Source: Manis javanica
Taxonomy: Eukaryota > Chordata > Mammalia > Pholidota > Manidae
Direction of reading: 5' to 3'
Assembly (NCBI RefSeq): GCF_040802235.1
Contig: NC_133158.1
Coordinates: 15,092,001-15,156,000 of the forward strand
Length of the DNA stretch: 64,000 nucleotides
The notes beneath the pieces were generated by a model, which had not been told where the DNA came from, searched no databases, and saw only the letters and a list, made by a program, of their open reading frames with translations. Both the position numbers and the translations under genes were made by a program. How positions within the stretch are numbered: position 1 is the stretch's first letter; each line of letters starts with the position of its first letter. Below are positions 57,970-64,000 of the stretch, one piece after another.

Positions 57970-58470
57970 GACTACTCTTTTATAGAGATAGGGGAGGAGT
58001 TGGGAGGGCTGTTCTAAGCAAAAAGACTATTGGAGGAAAGGGGGGAAGGGTTTCCCCACGTATTGTGACTCCTCATTGGCTGAATTGTGACGTCTCTCAT
58101 TGGCTGGGCTGTGGCGGGAGGCGAAGGTGGGAAGCAGCGGCAGGCGAAGTCTGAGGCAGGAGCCAAAGGCTGCGGCGGTGGGAGGCGGCAACCTTCCTCC
58201 GCTGGGTAGTAAAGTAGGTGAATCAGTTTCGGTTTTGGTTTTGGCGGCTTGACGGCGTCTCTTCTCGTGCTGACTGAGATTTACCTGGAGGGGCAGGAAT
58301 GGCTGCCTGTGCGCTTTCCCCGCAGGCCTCCCGACGCCCTCTTAATGGGGTTTCTCTATTATTTTCACAATATGAAGAGAAGAAAATATGGACATGAATT
58401 GGGGTCTTTTGTTATCCGTAAATCTAATTCAAGGTACACTGTTAAGGTGATTTAGCCTAACAGGTGACTG
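57970..58470 (+). promoter_or_regulatory. Promoter-like GC/CpG block with CCAAT boxes
   Basis: CpG density is clearly raised at 58055-58340. Inverted CCAAT boxes (ATTGG) lie at 58029, 58075 and 58099. The last two are inside 24-base imperfect repeats (58072-58095, 58096-58119). A CRE-like TGACGTCT lies at 58088-58095, and an ISRE/IRF-like AGTTTCGGTTTT at 58225-58236. A TATA-like 'ttttatag' lies near 57977. Exon signals include AG|GTGAAT at 58218, an acceptor-like CTTTCCCCGCAG at 58314-58325, and CAAG|GTACAC near 58434. A 68-codon plus-strand frame (58249-58455) lacks an ATG at its start and is not recognised. It may be a CpG-island promoter of an unannotated transcript or an LTR promoter. Confidence 0.45.
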
Positions 58471-59155
58471 GGTAGCAAGCCACAGTACCTTTTCTTGAAT
58501 AGGTTAATTATAAGTTTATTTATTTTTTATTTTAGGAGGAGTTCCACTAAAATAATGTCATTCTATAGTGATGGTAGGGCAAGATTTCATTGGTAATAGA
58601 AAACTGAAATAATTATTCTTATACATGAGATTGTCAACTCTTGACTTCTCAAAAGACCCACAGAAAAATATGTTGGTCACACAAAGCTATTATTAAACCT
58701 AATGCAATGAGAGAGAACACCTCTATTCTCAGACAGTCTCAGTACTGTCTGAAATGTGAAATTAGGGGAAGACATTTATGGATTTTTAGGGTACCGGCTG
58801 GGTGATTTTAAGGGGACTCTTGGCAGTTGGGAAATTGGCTGTGATGGGGCAGAGCCTCTGACAAGCGCTCTGGAGTGGTGGGTGCTCTGAGGCGAGGGTC
58901 CTGAAGCAGCCTTGATGAGCAAGGTGTTAGTCTTGCTCAGTAAAGTATTTTAGTTTACACCTTTACATTTCAGGACCGTGTACATCCTGGAGCAAAGCTC
59001 TAATTAATATTTGTTTGTTTTTAGTATTGTTTAATGTAGGGAAAGTATGCGCATCCCATCCCTGCAAGTGCTTAATGTGATGAGGTCAGGAAAGAAACTA
59101 GTGTCTCAGTGTTGTTTAACATGGGGAGAAGGAATTATGTTGTGTGATAAGCAGC
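58471..59155. other. Non-coding spacer
   Basis: Sequence right of the promoter-like block. No exon was supported. Confidence 0.4.
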
Positions 59156-59159
59156 TTCT

Positions 59160-59700
59160 GAAATGGCTTCAATGACACCTACCTGTTAGTATTCATGTCC
59201 TTGCTAATCCTCTCCCTTAGACTGTGGGTTGGACTTAAGAGCTTCTAATGACTAAAATAGGAAAAACCCAATGGGCTGCTACCTCTGAGGTCAAGTTGCA
59301 AAACACAGGGCATCTGTATTGTTACTCTCTCTTTTTTTCCCTCTTGCAGGCCTTGCTCTGGGTGAAACAAGCTGCCGTGTAGTGGGTAACCCCATAGAAA
59401 GGCCCATGGGGCAAGGAACTGATGTCTCCAGCCAATGGACATGAAGGACGTGAGGCCTGCCAACGATGTGCGTGAACTTGGTCACGAACCTTTCCCCGGT
59501 TAAGGAGTGGGATCACTGCAGCCCTGGCCACCTTGATTGCAGCCTGGTGAGAGACCCTGAGATGGAAGCACCCAGCTGACCTGTGCCCAGACTCCTGACC
59601 TCAAGAAACTGTGAGGTGATTAATACTTGTTATTTTAATTTGCTGTATTTTGGGATAATCGGTTATGTAGCAATAGATTACTAACACTTTTGGTTTCACT
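59160..59700 (+). repeat. LTR-like interspersed repeat
   Basis: 'tggcttcaatgacacctacctgttagtattcatgtccttgctaatcctctccct', 'gacctcaagaaactgtgaggtgattaatacttgttattttaatttgctgt' and 'ggttatgtagcaatagattactaac' show the start, the poly(A)-side and the end of a MaLR/ERVL-type LTR. Minus-strand frames of 64-72 codons fall inside it. Confidence 0.6.
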
Positions 59701-61490
59701 TTTCAAGGATGCGTGAATATACTTCCTACTGAAATTTCTACTTATTTCAGAATAAGCGGATTTATTGGCTGAAATATTGCTAACATTTACTAATTCTGTA
59801 AAGTGGTATTGTGACTTGAGAAAGATGCATCATATCATATGTTTATTATGAATATTTCATTCTGCCTTATAGAAATTTGCCATAGTTGAAGCAGATAATA
59901 ACTAACCTTTGGAGGGGCAGATTTGGGACTGATGTGAGGTTAATGCTTCCTTGGTAAGCACAGTGGGTTAGTGCCTTGAGAAGAGTTACTCTTTGCCTAA
60001 GGAGCATTTGTCTTCAGCTTTGTCTCTCATTTTGTGGGCCTGAAATCTGCTGGAGAGCAGATATACTCTTGGGACCTGTTTCAGATGCAGAGTTTTCCAG
60101 GCTTGGCTTCAAAGGACCACTGCTAGAGACTGTCTAGCAGTGAGTCCTGACCCCTCCTACCATCTGTGATTGCCCTCCACACCATCCATATACCAGCTGC
60201 TTGAAGAAAACAGTTTTCCTTTGTATCACTAGTTCAGGGAAATTCAGTTCTTGGGAGGCAGACTTCTTTTCAGGACTTTATCATTGTTTAAATTTAAAAG
60301 AAAAACATGTCAAGAGTGCTATTCTGAGAAATTTAAAAAGGGACATATGATCACTAACTGGGGCAAGGAAAACTGGAGTGCAAACCTAGACAAGCTAAGG
60401 CTGCTACTATCATATGTAAAGGGACAGTTGCCAATATTGTTATGAAAAATTTCAAGATACCATGTTTCTCCAAGCCACTTTTAACAAGCTAATGAATTCC
60501 AGAGCTCCTGGTGGGGGTAAGAGACTGGCAAGAGCAGTCAGAACGCATTGTGTTCTGCATGTTTCCCAGTAGACTTTAGTCTTATATTTGGATTCAGACA
60601 GAGTGGTAGCTAAATTCTATTTCTCCCAAATTTTCAACTTATTTTGGGCCATATGCATCTACTTTGTTTGTTTTGGGTCTGTGGAATTTGTAATGTCCTT
60701 TCCATCTTTATTCTTTTCTCTACCAACTTTTGTGTCTGACAATTACTGACCTTTCCCCCACAATTTTACAGTGTCTTTGAATGTGTTAAACAAGGAAAAA
60801 GAAACTAATGGCCCAACTGACATTTGTCGACGGTCCCTGGGCAAATATTCAGAGGGTGGGTACTATGCAAATAACTTTGCTGTGCATTAGCCCCTCTGTC
60901 TTCAGGATAGCTACATCCCGCAGGACAATAAAATCTCAGTTTAACTCTACTAGCTGTGTGACTTTGCTTTTTCTACTTCTGGGACTCATTTTCCCTCTCT
61001 TCAGTCTCCTATTCCAACATGAAAAGAGCCATTGCTAGCCATTGCTTCAATCTTTATTTATGAAAACCAGTGGTTCATATGATGAGGACCCCGTTCATCT
61101 TTTCTAATTTGTTGTATTTCTTTCTTGAATGGGTTTCACTTCTACTCAGGTGTGCTGTTGCTAAGTTTGTTATGCAGTTGGCTTCAGAAAATCTTTAGGG
61201 CCCCAAATGTCTGCATTCCCATATTGTTCTGGGCTGTGGCCTCAAATGCATCAGTCTGAAACACTGTATCAGAGAAGAAAGGTGTTGAGCCTTCATTAGC
61301 CTAAACCCAAGAGTATTTGCATCTCCTGGGTAATCCAGAAATGTTAACCTGTTTCTCAGAGGACAAATTCAGTATGAGGAGATTCAAGGTAGGGTGTGGT
61401 TAAAACTTTGGATGTGGAATAGGCAGAGGTGAATGACAATTGGAAATGGGAGGTATCTGGGCAGGAAGGGTTTTCATCCAGAGCCAGATA
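59701..61490. other. Non-coding spacer
   Basis: A weak sense MIR match lies near 60935-60985 ('aactctactagctgtgtgactttg'). No gene. Confidence 0.4.
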
Positions 61491-61494
61491 ATAG

Positions 61495-61672
61495 TGCAGT
61501 GGTTCCCAAACGGGCTGCACATTGAATCACCTGAGGATCTTTTTAAATAAAATACTGAAGCTCCCTTCCATTCCTGATGTTTTGATTTCATTTTTTGGAA
61601 GGTGACCCATGATTAAGATTTTTAAAAAGTCACCATCAATTTTAATGTATAGCAGAGTTTGAGAACTACTGG
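61495..61672 (+). repeat. MER5A hAT-Charlie element, both ends present
   Basis: Left end cagtggttcccaaac and right end gtttgagaactactg are imperfect inverted termini. Between them is 'ggctgcacattgaatcacctgaggatctttttaaa...'. About 178 bases. Confidence 0.85.
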
Positions 61673-61674
61673 AG

Positions 61675-61965
61675 TAATGGTTAAAGGCTTGAGCTTTGAA
61701 TTCAGACAAATCTTAGTTCAAATTCCAGCTTTGTCAATAGACTGTACGACTTTGGGGATTATTTGACCTCCATGAACTTTGGTGTTCTTCTTTCTTCCTT
61801 CTTTCTCCCTTTCTTTCTTTATTCTAACCTCTCTCCCTCTCCTCCTCATTATCTTTTGTAAATTGAACATCATACAGTTATTAGTAACATTGGACATATG
61901 CTTGACACAGTGCCTAGCATGTAGTAAGTACTCAGAAGATATTAGCTACTATTGCCAGAGTTTCA
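61675..61965 (+). repeat. MIR split by a pyrimidine repeat
   Basis: 'taatggttaaaggcttgagctttgaattcagacaaatcttagttcaaattccagctttg' is MIR 5' part. 'cttgacacagtgcctagcatgtagtaagtactcag' at 61900-61935 is its 3' end. A (TTCT/TTCC)-rich tract at 61785-61850 lies between. Confidence 0.75.
61785..61850. repeat. Pyrimidine-rich simple repeat
   Basis: Runs of TTCT, TTCC and CTCT units, almost purine-free. Confidence 0.9.
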
Positions 61966-62550
61966 GAGAAGAAGGCTGGATGGTAGCTAAAGGGGAGGTG
62001 GACTGAGGAACCGAGACAGTGTAGGGTGGAGGAAAATGTGGCTTTCCCGCTAATCTGATCTCTCCCTATTCCTGGCAGTGGGAATATTTGAAAAAGCTTC
62101 TGTCTCTATTCCCCAGGAATTCTCTGCCTTGCAGGATCTCCTCAGTCTACCTATTTGACTAATTACCACTATATGTAATTTTGAGGTTTTTGTCAAAGGA
62201 ACCATTTTGTCATGGTTGTCCTAATCATGAGAAAATCAGATGATATATATTATGCATATGTTTTTGTGGCAGTTCATTTAGGAAACAGGCTGAGAGGGGT
62301 GGTCTAAGACTTTATTAAACCATTTTAAGTGCATGTTTGACTGATAATTTATGGATCCAAATATTTAAAACTGTGCTGAAAACAGCTGACAATATTCTCA
62401 GAACCATCAGGATTTTAATTTTCAGATAAATATGTGTATTTTAGATTCACACTGTTCTTTATTTCATTTTTAACTAGAGCAAAGCATCCATTTTGTAGAT
62501 ATTGCCATTGTTGTTATTAGATGGTTGCATTTACACTAAAGAACTGTGTT
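61966..62550. other. Non-coding spacer
   Basis: Nothing recognised. Confidence 0.45.
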
Positions 62551-62554
62551 TTTT

Positions 62555-62785
62555 AAATTAAACTTTATTTTGAAATAATTGTGATCATCCCAAAATGTAG
62601 ATTCACATGCAGTAAGAAATATCATGTACCCTTTACCCAGTTTCTCCCAATGGTAAAATATCTTGAAGCTGTAGTACAATATCACAACCAGGATAATGAT
62701 ACTGATTCAATCAAAAACAAATATCTCCATGACCACAGATTCTTCATGTTGTCTTTTTATAGATACACCAACCTTCTTCTGGCCT
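62555..62785 (-). repeat. Old L1 3' UTR, host of a younger L1
   Basis: 'aactttattttgaaataattgtgatcatcccaaaatgtagattcacatgcagtaagaaatatcatgtaccc' and 'agtacaatatcacaaccaggataatgatactgattcaatc' are antisense 3' UTR of an old L1. It resumes after 63588. Confidence 0.75.
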
Positions 62786-63588
62786 ATACTCTCCTCTTTT
62801 TATTTATTTATTTATTATTTATTATTTTTATTTTGTTATCATTAATCTACAATTACTCGAAGAACATTGTGTTTACTAGGCTCCCCCCTTCACCAAGTCC
62901 CCTCCACAAACTCCATTACAGTCACTGTCCATCAGCATAGTAAGATGCTGTACAATCACTACTTGTCTTCTCTGTGTTGTACAGCCCTCCCCGTGCCCCC
63001 CCCCCACATTATACATACTAATTGTAATACCCCCTTTCTTTTTCCCCACCCTTATCCTTCCCTTCCCACTCATCCTCCCCAGTCCCTTTCCCTTTGGTAA
63101 CTGTTAGTCCATTCTTGGGTTCTGTGATTCTGCTGCTGTTTTGTTCCTTTAGTTTTTCTTTGTTCTTATAGTCCACATATGAGTGAAATCATTTGGTACT
63201 TGTCTTTCTCTGCCTGGCTTATTTCACTGAGCATAATACCCTCTAGCTCCATCCATGTTGTTGCAAATGGTAGGATTTGTTTTCTTCTTATGGCTGAATA
63301 ATATTCCATTGTGTATATGTACCACATCTTCTTTATCTATTCATCTACTGATGGACACTTAGGTTGCTTCCATTTATTGGCTATTGTAAATAGTGCTGCG
63401 ATAAACATAGGGGTGCATCTGTCTTTTTCAGACTGGGCTGCTATATTTTACTAGGGTAAATTCCTAGAAGTGGAATTCCTGGGTCAAATGGTATTTCTAT
63501 TTTGAGCTTTTTGAGGAACCTCCATATTGCTTTCCACAATGGTTGAACTAATTTACATTCCCACCAGCAGTGTACATACTCTCTTCTT
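62786..63588 (-). mobile_element. Young L1 3' end insertion with 13-bp TSD (copy 3)
   Basis: Flanked by atactctcctctt (62786-62798) and atactctcttctt (63576-63588), 12 of 13 identical. The left side is T-rich (tail), then 'cagtcactgtccatcagcatag' 3' UTR text, then antisense ORF2 such as 'ccatccatgttgttgcaaatgg', 'gaataatattccattgtg' and 'attcccaccagcagtgta'. 5'-truncated to about 0.78 kb, frames broken. Confidence 0.85.
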
Positions 63589-64000
63589 AATACTTGTTGA
63601 ACACTGAGAGTTCTCCATTTCTATAATTTCTAATTATGTTGTTTCCAGAATGTTACATAAATAGAATCATATAGCATGTAACCTTTTGGGATTGACTTTT
63701 TTTCACTAGCATAGGTTGATATCCCAGTAATATTAGCTTCCTAAAATGAGTTGGGAAATGTTTCCTTCTCTTCTATTTTCAGGAAGAGATAGTATAGAGT
63801 CATTATTAATTCTTCTTTAAACATTGGAATAGAATTCTCCAGTGAAGTGATCTGGCTTTGGAAATTTCTTTTTTGGGAGTTTAAGAATTACAAATTCAAC
63901 TTCCTTAATGGATGTAGGGCTGTTCAAACAATCTGTTTTGGATGGTGTGAGTTATGGTAGCTTACGCTTTTTTGAGGAATTGGTCCACTTCATTCAAATT
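63589..64000 (-). repeat. Old L1 ORF2 continuing off the window
   Basis: 'gttccagaatgttacataaatagaatcatatagcatgtaacc' continues the old 3' region. From about 63717 the text jumps to internal ORF2 antisense ('cctaaaatgagttgggaaatgtttcc', 'ttgaggaattggtccacttcat'), implying an internal deletion or a second element. Truncated by the window edge. Confidence 0.75.

Noticed and set aside
59245-59531. Three overlapping minus-strand frames of 64-72 codons
   Set aside because: They lie within an LTR-like repeat and in different frames over the same bases.
62581-62940. 119-codon frame over the nested L1 junction
   Set aside because: It spans two antisense L1 pieces and a T-rich tail, so it is a repeat artefact.
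41515-63073. Minus-strand frames at 41515-41715 and 62876-63073 that share a short peptide
   Set aside because: The shared peptide (LTMLMDSDCNG) comes from the common L1 3' UTR, not from a protein family.
1-64000. CRISPR arrays, operons, tRNA, rRNA and small nuclear RNA genes
   Set aside because: None seen. The window has mammalian repeat content, and no prokaryotic features or cloverleaf-type genes were recognised by eye.

Overview
The window reads as nuclear DNA of a placental mammal. It is AT-rich and non-coding almost throughout. It carries the usual ancient mammalian repeats (MIR, L2, MER5A and MER20-like hAT relics, MaLR/ERVL-type LTRs) plus L1 insertions of several ages. No lineage-specific SINE (Alu, B1/B2, carnivore SINEC, bovid, horse) was recognised. 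The youngest L1s share a distinctive 3' UTR (three copies, near 35.3, 41.5 and 62.9 kb). That combination would fit a laurasiatherian with little SINE activity, possibly a pangolin, but this species guess is from memory and weak. Most open frames are chance.

Layout. 0-12 kb: intergenic or intronic DNA with many MIR/L2 pieces and one ERV LTR. 12.0-12.8 kb: a strong CpG island holding the best gene evidence in the window. This is a minus-strand first coding exon (28 codons, good Kozak context, consensus splice donor) whose start looks like a mitochondrial targeting presequence. The rest of that gene lies to the left and could not be traced. 13-20 kb: repeat-rich spacer. 20.06-20.34 kb: a class-I-like solo LTR. 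20.5-21.4 kb: a second, sharply bounded GC- and CpG-rich block. It is either a promoter with a plus-strand exon ending in a splice donor, or the 3' end of a retrocopy, because ATTAAA signals and an A-run follow it. 22-57 kb: long AT-rich, gene-free sequence with L1, LTR and hAT relics, some nested, and one candidate 89-base exon at 48.9 kb. 58.0-58.5 kb: a third, smaller promoter-like block with two CCAAT boxes in a 24-base imperfect tandem repeat. 59-64 kb: LTR-like repeat, MER5A, MIR and a nested L1 pair at the right edge.

No convincing new biological system was found. The items most worth checking are the 12.4 kb gene start, the origin of the 20.5 kb GC block, the 58.1 kb promoter-like block and the candidate exon at 48.9 kb. 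Repeat family names come from recognition of consensus features, not from a RepeatMasker run, and repeat edges are approximate.
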